This document shows, piece by piece, positions 50,101-63,203 of a stretch of 64,000 nucleotides of DNA. Each line of letters starts with the position of its first letter. Positions within the stretch are counted from its first letter, which is position 1. A program made the position numbers and the translations under genes. Under the pieces are notes generated by a model, which was not told where the DNA came from, searched no databases, and was given only the letters and a program-made list of their open reading frames with translations. The DNA is from Brugia malayi (lineage: Eukaryota; Nematoda; Chromadorea; Rhabditida; Onchocercidae): contig NW_025062476.1 in NCBI RefSeq assembly GCF_000002995.4, positions 7,119,001-7,183,000 on the forward strand. Direction: 5' to 3'.

Positions 50101-53100
50101 TAAATCATACATATATGACGCATTCAATATAAAATGCATTAAATAGATAAATGCTATATTCATTAAATTAATCACATTCTTGCTTAAAAAAAAAGAAATC
50201 CTAATAACTGATAACGCCATGATGACTTTTAAAATAATTTTGATGGATTAATAATTTGAAAATTGTTTGGTTCTTTCTTTTTATTTTTTCCATAGAATAT
50301 AATCTGTTCTTTACACATTGCTAATATAAATTAAATTTTAATTTCGGATTAAAATTACAAAAAAAAAAAAAAATATAAAAAATCATCATAAGTTTTTCCA
50401 TTAAGAAAGTTTTTCTTTAGTTTTTATAATAAAAACGTTCTTTTTTATTTTTTTTTAAATTTTTTTTTTTGTATAAATCAGTAATCTTGAGTTGATTTTA
50501 TTTGAACTTCTCAATTTGCATTCTTTTAACATTAGATTTGAAATACAAATTGTGAACAATAGCATATTAAACATACAAAATCAAATAAAACAAATAATAA
50601 TTGAATGTATAATTTGGCAATTAATATAATTTTCTTCATAATTTTTGCAGTTCTATTAAATTTCATTGCTGAATAATTTAATAGTTACCAATTACTTATT
50701 TATTACAAAATAAATAAGTTTAATCATCATTTCATTGATTTTTCATCACACATTATTATTGCTATTAATAAATTAAAATCAGTTCTTTTCTTTTTATCCA
50801 CTTTTATTTTATATAGCGCATTTGTTTATTTTCTTTCCTTTTATTTTCATTTTGTTCTTTTTTCTTTTCGATCATTTTTTTATTTATTTTTGTTAATTTT
50901 GACAATTTTCATAAATGTGCAATACAATAAAAATGTAAACAATAAAAATTGGAGCAAATTAATATGAACATTTTATCAATTAAAGGTCAATTCTTTTTTT
51001 TTTCTTTCGTTCATTTATAAATTATAATTTTTATTGTGAAATTTCAAATATCAAAAAATTTGTTTGGTACTATTAGAAATACAAAAAAAAAAAAGAAATA
51101 TCAAAGTAATTAGAAATAAGAAATTTTTTTTTATTGAAAGATTTTTTTCGCTAATTTGTTAACTTAGAAATAAATTAAAAGAAATGAATGAATATATTGA
51201 GAAAAGGAAAAAATGCAACGTAATATTATTATATAAGTAAAAATGAATGTTGAAAAATTTTTTTCTTATTCATAAACAAAACAGATTGTAATTTGTTGAT
51301 ATTAGAAAATATAAAATATCAAATAATCTTATTTTTAAAATAAGTTTTGATAAAATTAAATATGAAATAATTAATCAATTTGATATATAATATAGTAAGA
51401 TTAAAGTAACATTAAAAAAATGATTTATTTATACTTTGTAATTTTTTCAAAATGTTTCATTTCCTTTCTTTAACTTTCACTTTCATCTCTTATAAAGAAA
51501 TATGAATTAAATTCTCTCATAATAGTTATCACCATATTATTATTACTATTATTATAATATAATGATAATAATTTTTATTCACTCATTTTACACTTTATTT
51601 ATTATTCTTTAACTTTTAGTTTTTACCACATTTATTTATATTATTAATTATCATTATTTATACTCTTAATTGAGAAGAAATTTTTCCGTTTTTTTTAGGT
51701 AATTTATTCATAGTTTTTAAATGTTATATTTATCGATAATAGTTTAAAAAATTTTTTTCTTAAATTTCGAAAGATTAATGAATAAATGACAAAGAAAGGT
51801 TGAATGGAAGGATGTAAAATGATAACTAATGAAATGGTTAGAAAGAAAATCAATGATCAACGATTGATGAACAACAATGATGTCTGAATGAAATGATCGA
51901 TTATTGTAGAAATCGACAAAGATGAAAGGATGAATATATTATAAAAGAATGGAGAACATTTTACTTCTCAACAAAGCATTAAATTTCTACTATTATTTAA
52001 TTGTTTACCATTTAACAGTCGAACAATAATAATAATAAATAAAATTAGACCAAGCTAAGTGAAGAGAATTGATACTTTAAAAAATATTAATGTTTGGTAG
52101 TCGAATAATAATAACAATAATAATTATTATTAATATCTTTTTCAATAAATCAATTTAGGCTAAATTAAATAAAAATTATTGATATTTAATATTTGAACAA
52201 CAATACTATTAATATTTTAATAGACCAATTTAGCCAGAATATACGAAGCAAATTGATATTTAAAAAAATTGTTAATCTATTCTTTTGATAATTTATTTAT
52301 AAACTAACAAATGACACTTTAATATTTCCTGAGAAAAAAAGTTTAGAATACCTAACAAAAATGAAGTAAAAAATTTTTTAATTTTGTATATTAATGTAAA
52401 AAATTTTCCTTGTTTAATTAAAAAAAGAAAAAAAGTTATGAATGAGTAAAAGTAAAAAAAGAAAAAAAATTATGAATGAATAATGAAAACTAATAAAATA
52501 ATACTTTTGTAAGTGATTCCATAAAAAATATAAAACATAAAAGTATAATATCTTTACATTAAAAAAAATAAATAAGTAAAAAGATTTATTTTATCAGTTT
52601 TTTCTGAAACTATTTGAATTTAATATACATTTATGTCTTTCAATTCAATCAAAATATTATAAAAAAATTCATCCAATTAATTTGCTATTCTTTAAGTTTA
52701 CAATAGTAACAGTGAAAATACATGATACAAAAAATAATACTAATATTTTAAAATAATGTTAGTATCAAAATATAAAAACAAAATTTAACACCAATATAAT
52801 TTCATTTGCTATAATTATTTTTTATTTGCTTATTTACTTTATTTATGTTTTATTTTATCAAAAAGTAATTATAATGAGAAATGATAGCAAGGAAAGAAAA
52901 GGAAAGAGAAATTGCTGAAATGGTGAATGAAGTATAAAATTAAATGTATGTCCAAATCTTCATTACAATATTTTTCAACTGTATGATGTGACAAACGTTA
53001 GAACAAAAGCAAAAAAATTTAATTTTCTATGTGAAATTTTGGAATGAGAAAATGTTTTTGACATGTTCAATCATCTTGTTTTGAATTTGTAATTTTCCAC

Positions 53101-56100
53101 TTTTTCACTATGATTTTAAAATTTGTCTAAAATTTATAAGCAAATGATGTTTACGATAGGCATAATTTTGGAAACAACATTTTGAATTTTTATTTTATTG
53201 ATTATAATTATGATTATAATTAATGTGAATTTTCCATTCCGTAATACAATAAAATTTCCATTTCTACGAAACTTTTATAACTCTATAATTTGAATTCATT
53301 GAAATGAATTTAACCAGTTCTTTATAATATTTTTTATTACCATTATCAATTCCTTTTAAATAGAAGTGATTATTTTAAATTATAGTAATTTTACTGGGCA
53401 AAAATTTTATGATGTAATATAATAATTTAGCATAACATGCATGCTTGTTTTTGTTTTCTAAACGAATGAAAATTTATTCCTATCGAAATTTTTATATTAA
53501 AATTGAAAATAGCACCAATTATTCAAATCAACAACCAATTGTTTTTGAGTAATTCTTTTCACAATTAAATATATTATTTTAAATTTTAATATTTATGTTA
53601 AAATTTAAAATTAACATCAATTAATAACAAAACAAATAGCAAAACAGCAGATAAGAACAGTAAATTTTATTATTAATTTTGTTAATAGTAACAATAACAA
53701 CAACAAATAACAATCACCAAAATTAATGATAAAATGAAATGAAAACTTTTTATCTTTTCTTCTTTTTTTTATTTTTAATTTACAATTAGTTATGCATAAA
53801 GTTTTGAAACAAATATACGTCGAAAACTAGTTTCTCATTTTTTTTCTTTTTTCTTCTTTTGCAGTTCATAAATTTTAAAGGAAGTAAAAATGACGATAAA
53901 AATTTCTCGCTTAAACTATTATTATATATAATTTTTTTATTGTTAAAATTACTTTTTCTTTTGATTTTTTTTTTAAAAATTTGTTTCAAATAAACAATTT
54001 TGTGCTAATTTCAAACAAAGTTATGCAAAAATTTTTGTAAGATATTTGGAAAAAAATACGAATTTGAGTGGAAATGCTCTGTTTTTCATTTCGTAATAAG
54101 TTTAGATTTTATTTGAATTTTTTTCACGAATTCTTAAATTTTAATTGTTGAGCATCAAGAGAAAGAAGAAAGAAAAATAACATAAAAAATATTTCAATTC
54201 TAAAATAAATGTTAATAGTTAATAGCAAAATTATTAATTTTAATTATTAAATTAATGATAACTATTTCTATTGGCAATATCCATAATTTATCATTTTTGT
54301 CATATATTGCCTGAAAATTTCTGAAATATCACTCAGACGTTAAATTGTCCTTTTTTAATTAATTTCATTCATTAATTACTGTTCGTATATATTTCTCAGA
54401 TAAAAAAAACTATCAAACAATTAAAACGATTGTTTGTAAGTGTTAAAATAACATTTATCATGAACTACTCAACTTCATTATCAATTAAAAAAGAAGGAGC
54501 TATTATTAATTTCCAGTTATCATTAACATTATATATTGTTGAATTATTTATCACAAAATATTTGATAACTACAAGTAAATATGAAATTTATTGTATATAT
54601 ACAAGCATAATATTTAATTTATCAATTATTTATCAGAGTCTTGAATTGATAAGTTTCTTTTATCATTATAAAAATAAAGAAAATGAAATTGCACAGTGAT
54701 ATAAAACTTATTATGTTAATCATTGTACTTTTGTGCGTCACACTTATTGGTACACTATAATTAATATTCAAATATTTTCTATTTTATTTTATTTTAAAAT
54801 ACATTTGAATATTTTTATTTTATTTAAAATACATTTGTTGATTTTAAATAATCGATAATGTAATGGAATTATAAAAGTGTTTTTTTTTTTTTTTTTTTTT
54901 TTGGAGAGTTAAGGGCTATAAAATAAATAGTTCGAGGTGAATAATGCTGATGCATAATAATAAGCATAAAATTTATATTTAAAAATGCTTTTAGAAAAGT
55001 TAAATTATCATATATCATACATAAATATAATTTACAAGTAAAATTATCAAGCAGTTATGTGAATTGCAAATATTATGCGCCTTTGCAAATTTAAATTTAA
55101 TGTCAAGTTGACTAAGTGGTTAAATTAATAACTGATAGTAAATAAATGATATAATATTCGCTAATACTACATAACTATATGCCATTCATTCTGATATTAT
55201 CATGATATATCATATCATATGATAGTACTAATTATTCAGTTATTTGAATAAAAGAAATGATAATTGATAAGGAAATGATCATTTATAATGTATCTACTGT
55301 TATGTTATTTTACATAATTCCATGCTAATTCTTCAACTTCTTGTTTCAGATGGCCATTTATCTAGTCCGATCAGTAGTGTCGATTGTAGCACGATTAATT
55401 CAACTGATAAAAATTTAGCCGAAAATATGATTAGAAATCATCGCATTATATCAGTTGAGGATACATCAAGCAGAAAATTATTATCAATTGATGATATCAC
55501 TAGAGCTGTTGGTACCGGATGTGTACCAAAGGTAATTTTAATAGATACAAATTTGATAAATTTTTTTAAATCATAGCTTAGATAATATTAATTTAAAAGG
55601 TGAAAATCAAATTTAAATTTCAAATTTGGAAAAAAAAAAACTAGAAATAATTTTATATTTTTAGCTTACTGAAACTGATTGTGCTCGCTCATTGTGTTAT
55701 CATTTAATGTATCGAAGTTTTGATGGTGTTTGCAATAATTTAGAAAAACCACTTCTTGGTGCAGCTTTTAGACCATATCTTAGGTAATTTAATAATTAAT
55801 TACATTTCTTTCTGTTTATAAAAATTATTTCATCATTTATAATTTTCAATAACTAAAATTAGAATCGTAAAAATTCTTTTTATATATTTTTTTCATACCA
55901 TATATTAGAAGATAATTCCTCTAATATATTCTTATGATTCTTATCATATATTCCTCTAACATATGATTATTCTGATGCATGAAATGTTATGACTAGTAGA
56001 TTAAATTAATTTTTTGATCAATAAATTTTCGAAATTTGATATAAAAATTTGAATTACTTCTTTTTTTCTTTTTTCTTTGTAAAGAATAAAAATTTATTCG

Positions 56101-59100
56101 ATCAACGAATTAATGACAATTTAAAAAACTTCCTGCTTATTTTAAATTTTGATTCATATTTTATTCTTAATTTTTTTAATATTTTTTCTTTGCACAATTC
56201 TAATTAGAAATAATTTCCAGGCATTTACCAGCTGAATATGATGATAAGATATCAGAACCCGTTTGTATGTTTGTTGCTTTGAAATTATTAACTAATATTT
56301 ATTATTATCAGTAATTTTGGGAAATAGTTATTAGTTTTAATCATGATATAACATCAAATATTCACTATCTCACATTCTTTTTCTTATCTCTTTTTTTCAG
56401 AAATAAAATTTGAAAAATTACTAAAAAATTAAAATTAAATTTTTTTCAATTATTTTCATATTTCTTTGTTAACTTAATTTCATTTCCCCATTAATTTTAT
56501 TTTTCTTTTCATTACTCTCTCTCTTTTTTTCCTTCCTTCCATTCTTTTTTCTTATCTTCTAACATATTATACGTTTTATTTTTGATAAAATTTCGCTATT
56601 TTAACACTTTTATTGCTTAATTTTTTTTAAAATTTCAAAAAATAGATTTAAATGAAGCAAAATTATTGATGGCATTTGAATAATTTAGTAAAAAGCAACG
56701 CCACCAAAATGGAATGGAAAATTTTAGATTGACTTATTTAATTCATTAGTGATAAGATAGATAATTATGAAGTGATAATCATCTTTCTAGCTTTTTTCCT
56801 TTTTTCGTTTCTTTCATTCTCTGTTCACTTTTTTTTTTCTTTTTTTGTTTTCCTTGTTTGTTTATTTTTTGTTTCACAAAACAACGGAAAAAAAGAATTG
56901 AACATGGAGTAATGTGTTTAATTTGTATAGAAGCAATAATTTATGCAAATTAAAATTTCATTGGTGACATTTCTGTTATTTCACTTAATTGAAATAGTTT
57001 TTTTTTTTTTTAAAAAAAAAAAAGAAAAACCATAATTTTAATTTACCATAAATTGCTAACAAAATCTTTCTTTCTTTCTTTTTTTTTCTTTTTTTTGATT
57101 TTTTCTGTTTTAACTAAATTTGTAAATTTTTTTATTATAATTTTCAGCTTCAATACGAATTACACGTCCAACGGCACGTGAAGTTTCACGTGTTCTGTTA
57201 TCCAGTTCACAAAGTGTGCCACATGATAAATATAATGCATTAGTAATGCAATTTGGACAATTCATGTCACATGATATTGCTAAAACAACCTTGCAGCCAT
57301 CAGCCAAATGCATATCCTGTAAACCGGTACCATCGATTTGCATGCCGATACCAATTTCCGTAAAAGATAGCAACCAAGCGTACGTTTCCGTATTCGTATA
57401 TTCTTTTTTCGATTTCATTTTATTTAATTTCAATTCCGTTTTATTTAAGTATATTTGATGTTAAAAGAATGATAAGAAATGATCAGTAATAATTTTTGGA
57501 GCATTTTATATCTATACTTCTTCAGTTCCATTTCATTTAATATATTTATGGCATATCTAATGATAATAGAATGATAAAAAATGATAACGATAATTTTTTA
57601 ATATTTTTTATTGCTTTAATTTTTTAACTACGAATTCATTGGAATTTTTTCGGTATGGCAATATATTGTGATAGCATTTTTCATAATAATTTTATGAATA
57701 ACTATTTAAAATAGTATTTATAAAAATGCAACTAATAAATAAAAAAGAAAGAGGAGGGGAGAGAAAGAAAGAGAAATGAGAGAGAGAGAGGGAGAGTGAG
57801 AAAGCAATGGAAAGCTTTGTATTATTATTATTCATTCAATATTTCAATTTATATTCTAGTCATTCATCTGTCATTTATTTTACCAATTCAGTTGATTAAA
57901 TATAGCTTAGAATTAAATTAAAACAATATGGAAAATTTCTAATTAAATTGGAAATAATCATTTATTTTTTAAGCTTAAACAATTTATTAATAAAACAAGC
58001 GAAAAAAAAGATATGATCAGTAATCGCTTAATGTTATTACTTCATTTTTAAAGTAAAAAGGAAAGAAAACAATATATTGATAAGGCACGAAAAACAGGGA
58101 AAAATTATCATGAAATTGCATTGAAAATTGGGTCAGCAGTATACAATGATAATAATAAATATTTCTTAAAAAATAATAATAATTGTTTTGTTAAAAAAAT
58201 TGTAATAATCTAAATAATATAATTCTTGCATTATAATTAATATCTTTTGATAATTTTAAAATGACTAAAAATGGTATATTTTACTGAGTATAATTATTAC
58301 TTTTTATTAATTATTTTATCTGAAATTACAAAAAATAAAAATAGCCTAATAGTCTGCAGTCTCTCTATTAATTATAAAATTACAAAAAAAAGAAAAAAAA
58401 AAAAATCAATGTATTTTTGTTGCTTAAAATAATAATTATTTATTCAAACAAAAATCCAAATTAATTACTAAGGATAATTTTGCTCTTACTTTCATCATAA
58501 TGTATATATCACAATCATAATATCATAATCATAATACCAAATCTAATCATAATATCATAATCATAATACCAAATATAATCATAATATCAGATATAATCAT
58601 AATATCAAATATTTTTACTACAATTTCATATTCACTGCTTTTGCTCTCATCCATTCTATTTCCTCAATCACTAAATTTTCTAATCAAATATTCGCTTTGA
58701 TTTATTTTTGTTATTGTTAAATGTTTACTTAAAAGTTCAAAAAAGTTACTGAACTAACAAGTATTATATTGTATTAGTAAAACATTATGATAGATGGCTG
58801 CAATGTATATCAAATATTTCAACTCAAAGGTTTAATTAATTTTGTTTCAAAATGATTACCATAAAGGCAGAGAAATAGTTGTTATCATCTATCTTTCTCC
58901 AATCACTATCATCTCTTATCATCATAATTCTTGTCATAAGCATATTATAGCAATCATTTCTATTGTTTTATCACTGTCATTATCATTGTTGTTATTATTA
59001 TTAATATTATTATTACCATCATTAATTATTCTTATTTTACTACTACACTTATCAACTATATGATGTAATGAATATTTACAGTTTATACTTACAGCTTTAA

Positions 59101-62100
59101 GCAACGACAATGCTTAAAAGTTTCACGGTCGTCACCGATTTGTGGTACCGGTCGGAACGGAATACCACGTGAACAGCTAAATGAGAATACAGCATTTATT
59201 GACGCTTCGCCGTTGTATGGATCATCTCTGAAAGATATGCATAAGTTCCGCCAAGCAAGGACCGGTTTCTTGCGAATGAACAAGTTTAACAATCAGATGG
59301 TTGATTTCAATCATGAATTAATTATAGATTTGACCTTTTAACTAATTTAATTTCCATGTTTTTTTTAAAAAAAAAAAGTTGGAAAAAGAAACAAAAGAAA
59401 AAAAATTAAAAGAAAAATATGCAACCAATAAATGGTATGAAATAATTATTTAATAAATTAGATAAAAAAAAAAAAAACTTTAATTTAAATAAAATTGCTG
59501 ATAGTGTAAAAAATATTAAAAAAAAATTCCGTAACAATGTAATTTATTTTTTTTGCGATTAAAAAATTTATTTCTAAATTTTTTATTTGCTTTGTTTTGA
59601 TAAGAAGTTTTAGGAAAAGAAAGAAAAAATTTATTTTTTTTTTCTGTAATATTAGTTTTTTCCTTCTGTTTATTATTTATTTTAAAGATTATTACTATTA
59701 TAATATGTAATAATTTCATAATATGGATTAATTTATTTAAATTTTAAACTATAATATGATCATAATAATTTGTTGAAATTATTAAAAAGTATTATAATGA
59801 TTTTATAGGTATTACCTTTTGATCAATCAAAATGTAGCTCACCACAAAAATGTACGGCAACATTTACAGCAGGTGATATTCGTGTTAATTTATTCATTGG
59901 CTTATCATCTGTTCATATTTTATTTACAAGAGAGCATAACAGGTAAATTTTCAATTTTTACTAATTCGTTTTTTTTATAATATTATTTTTTATCTTTTCT
60001 TTTCACTTTTTTCTTCTGCTTTGTAATTATTTTAACGATTATTGGTATTATAATATGTAATAATTTCAATATATGTGGATGCTTTTATCACTGCTTTATG
60101 TCATTTTATAATTTACTTAATTATTTTTATCATATTATTAACAAAATTAAATAATTAGATGCATATTAAAAAAATTTTTTTCCAATTACATTCTGCGCAT
60201 TTTAAAGTAATTTAAAACTTTTTAAAAGGAAGAGATATTTTAATATTTTAAAAAATAATATTTGAAATTAATGATTTTTTTTATCATTCATATCATTTCT
60301 TTTTCTTACTTTTTACTTATTTATGATCACATAAAATAAAATTTTTCGAATTCTATTTTTACTTTTTTTTTTTTCGTTTTTGTTTTTTGTTTATTTTAGG
60401 ATAGCAACAATTTTGCAAAAATTGAATCCAGATTGGGCCGGTGACCGCTTATTCCAGGAAACACGAAAAATTGTTGGTGCTGAAATACAAGTAATAACTT
60501 ATAATGAATTTTTGCCCAAAATTCTGGGCAATACTATGGATAAACATATTGGCCCTTATAAAGGCTATAATTCAAAAATTGATCCTACCGTATCAAATGT
60601 TTTTACCACTTCAGCTTATCGATTTGGACATGGAATGCTGCAGGTTTGTTATAATAATTAAATTTAAAAAAAAAAAAAAAAAAAAAATTAGTCACCAGTA
60701 TATATATTTACATCGTTTATGTATATTTTTATAATTTTTGAATGATGAAGTAAATAATTTTTTTCAATCTAATTAAAAAATTAATTACCGTATGGCATAT
60801 GTACTGCACGTCTGATTTTTGCATTACATCCTACATTAATATGTTATTAATTGAAATTATTGCTAAATTACCATTTTAATTATTAGCATATTTTTATTTT
60901 GTTATTTTTCACTAATATTTTATCCCTCTTTTTTCTTTTTGTTTGATATTTTCCAGGAATTTTATCAACGATTAGACTTTACCGGAAATAATATTAGTCA
61001 TGGTGGATTCCTGTTTGGTGATGGTGTTTTCAAATCAGGGAAAATTTTATTTGAAGGTGGAATTGATCCAATTCTACGTGGTTTTATGATGACACCTGTA
61101 AAACGTCCTCATCGTATGAGTAAATCAATCACTGAAAAAATGTTTGGAAGGTAAATGTTTTACCTCTAAAAAAATTTATTCAAGAAAAATTTTTTTTTTA
61201 TTTACCAAAACTATTAAATTAAGAAAATTGTTTTTGCTATTATCAAAATTATCACTAATAAATCATGAATTGATTATTATTAATTGATAATTTTGCTTCT
61301 AATTTTTTTCGCATTTATCACAAATTGCAGCATTTCTTCAAATATTTCTTTCTTTTTTCTTTCTCTGTCAGAAAATAATAAATTATAATTAAGCACCGAT
61401 CTTGGATCTGTCAATATTCAACGTGGACGTGATCATGGATTACCATCCTTTAATAAATGGCGACATTTTTGTGGAATGCCATTAGCGAATAATTTTGATG
61501 ATTTAAAAAATGAAATTTTAGATAAAAATATACGTCTTGGTTTATCAAAAACTTATAAAACAGTTGGTAAGTTTCATGTTTTTTCTTTTTTCTTTCTCTT
61601 TCTCCCTTTCTCTCTCTCTACTTCTTCTTCTATCCTTTTCAACTTATTGATTACTTATTGAGTAAATTAGTAATTATTTTTTTGATATTATATACCTTTC
61701 ATAAATGCACGAAAATTTTGATTTAAATATTTTTTTTAAGTTTTCTGTAACTCAATTAATTTATGTTTATTTTACATTAAAATTCGAGAAAATTTAGCTG
61801 TTACTATTTGTTTAATAAAAGTTTTTGCTCATAATCTAAATTTTCAACAAAATTAGATCATATAAAATTACTAAATTTTTAAAGATTATTAATTTCTACA
61901 ATTGTGATGATCATTTCTTATGTGAAATCTTTGATATCGTTTTAGTTATTTTATTTAAGTTTTACTTTTTCCTGACTTAGTTTTATGTTATTTCAAAATT
62001 TCATTATATTCTTAACTTTTTTTATTTTTACTTATTACTTCTTCTCTATTTCATCTCTGTCATTTAATTTTTATAATGGCATTTCATCTATTTTTTTTTT

Positions 62101-63101
62101 GAAATTATTAAAAATTAATTCTAAAAAAAGGAAAGAGTTAAAAATAATAGTAATATACCATAGATGATATTGATTTGTATATTGGTTCAATGGTTGAAGA
62201 TCCAGTTATTGGTGGTTTAGTTGGTACAACATTAGCTTGTCTAATTGGTGATCAATTTAAAAGATTACGTGATGGTGACAGGTAATTTAAATTTTAACTT
62301 CTTTATATATTTGGCAAAAAAAAGAAAGAATTGAAATTTAAGTTATTCAGCTTTAATTCAAATTTTTGTTTATTTTTATTTCAAAATTTTATTACATTCA
62401 TAATTCTTATTTTTCCTTTTTATTTCTTCTCTTCCATCTTTAGCATTTTATCCTTCTTTTTTTTGTTTTATCTTTTAAAAACGAGAAATTAAGTTTGGAA
62501 AATTTTAAATATTTAAAATTTTTTTTCTTTTTAATAATTGCATAATTAAAAATATGCATATTTAATTTTAGCAGAGCTATCGAATTATCTTCATTTTTTT
62601 TTTCTCTCTCTCTCTCTCTTGTTTAGTTATTTAGGCTTTCCTTAGTTTTTTTCAATGTTTTTTCACTGAACTTCTTGGCCTCTTCCGCACTCTTTGTTAT
62701 AATAACATTGTCGAAAATGTTTTATTTGTCATAAATCAAAGCCAATTGCTTTCGAATATTTTCTTTTTTTTTGTTTAAAATTTAATTATTTCAAAGCAAA
62801 AATACAATTTTTGCATTATTTATCTGTCTTTTTTTCCTTAATATTTTTGATTTTTTTCTTATTTTTTTTTAATAATCAATTTTATTGTTTGGATAAATTT
62901 TATAGGTTTTATTACGAGAACCCCGGCATTTTTACTTCAGCTCAATTAGCCGAACTTCGAAAGGTCACATTAGCTAGTATTATTTGCAATAACGGTGATC
63001 AATTTGGTAGCGTTTCACAGGATGCATTTTTAATACCACAAGGACGTTTGACGCAATGCTCAGCAATTTCACAAATTGATTTAACAAAATGGCGCGAATA
63101 A
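44184..63101 (+). CDS. mlt-7: ShKT-domain animal heme peroxidase, MLT-7 type
   Basis: Thirteen exons: 44184-44238, 45830-46009, 55350-55531, 55665-55783, 56221-56264, 57148-57379, 59095-59299, 59809-59942, 60400-60643, 60957-61150, 61394-61566, 62164-62281, 62906-63101. They give 691 aa in unbroken phase. In C. elegans such enzymes are secreted by the epidermis and cross-link cuticle collagens by dityrosine at the moult. Residues 1-18 are a signal peptide. Residues 34-73 are a Cys-rich ShKT module ([27 protein letters not shown]). The rest is the peroxidase domain: distal His235 and Ca-ligand Asp236 in [22 protein letters not shown], catalytic Arg364 in [15 protein letters not shown], proximal His461 in [10 protein letters not shown], Asn537 in [12 protein letters not shown], and [13 protein letters not shown]. 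None of the usual heme-ester or sulfonium residues is kept. Exon 1 is inferred from signal-peptide character and phase; its acceptor (44141-44143) suggests trans-splicing. SKPO-type paralogues are the alternative name. Confidence 0.93.
46010..55349 (+). other. Giant second intron (9.3 kb) of the peroxidase gene
   Basis: Splitting the ShKT exon from the peroxidase exons, this intron runs from G|GTTAAG to TTTCAG|AT. Most other introns here are 50-900 bp. It is mainly AT-rich filler with poly(T), AAT runs (about 52026-52040) and TAT-rich stretches. The only coding-like stretch is at 54400-54699. Confidence 0.85.
54400..54699 (+). pseudogene. Possible chemoreceptor-like (7TM) terminal exon nested in an intron
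   Basis: After a fair acceptor (ATTTCTCAG, AG at 54398-54399) a frame stays open for 99 codons to TGA. It begins basic ([10 protein letters not shown]). It then has [10 protein letters not shown] leading into a hydrophobic segment ([11 protein letters not shown]), a second hydrophobic segment ([14 protein letters not shown]) and a charged tail ([11 protein letters not shown]). Glu and Gln just before a membrane segment resemble TM6-TM7 of nematode serpentine receptors. I found no upstream exons, so it may be a remnant or chance AT-rich ORF. Confidence 0.25.
57728..57805. repeat. AG-rich simple repeat
   Basis: GAGAGAGAGAG-type runs inside the 1.7-kb intron 57380-59094 of the peroxidase gene. 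Confidence 0.7.
58513..58612. repeat. 32-bp minisatellite in a peroxidase intron
   Basis: Two units of 32 bp (58513-58544, 58545-58576) differ at about one base. Two shortened units of about 18 bp (AATCATAATATC plus six) follow. Internally the unit is itself made of ATCATA blocks. Confidence 0.85.
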
Positions 63102-63197
63102 ATTAGATAAAATTTAAATTTTAAATTGTAAGTGTAGCAAAAAAAAAAAAAATTAAAAAAAAAAAAGAGAAAAAAGCGAAGAAAAGAAAAGAAAAAA

Positions 63198-63203
63198 AAT
63201 AAA
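63198..63203 (+). terminator. Poly(A) signal AATAAA of the peroxidase gene
   Basis: AATAAA lies 97 nt after the stop codon, after an A-rich 3' UTR. Confidence 0.5.
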
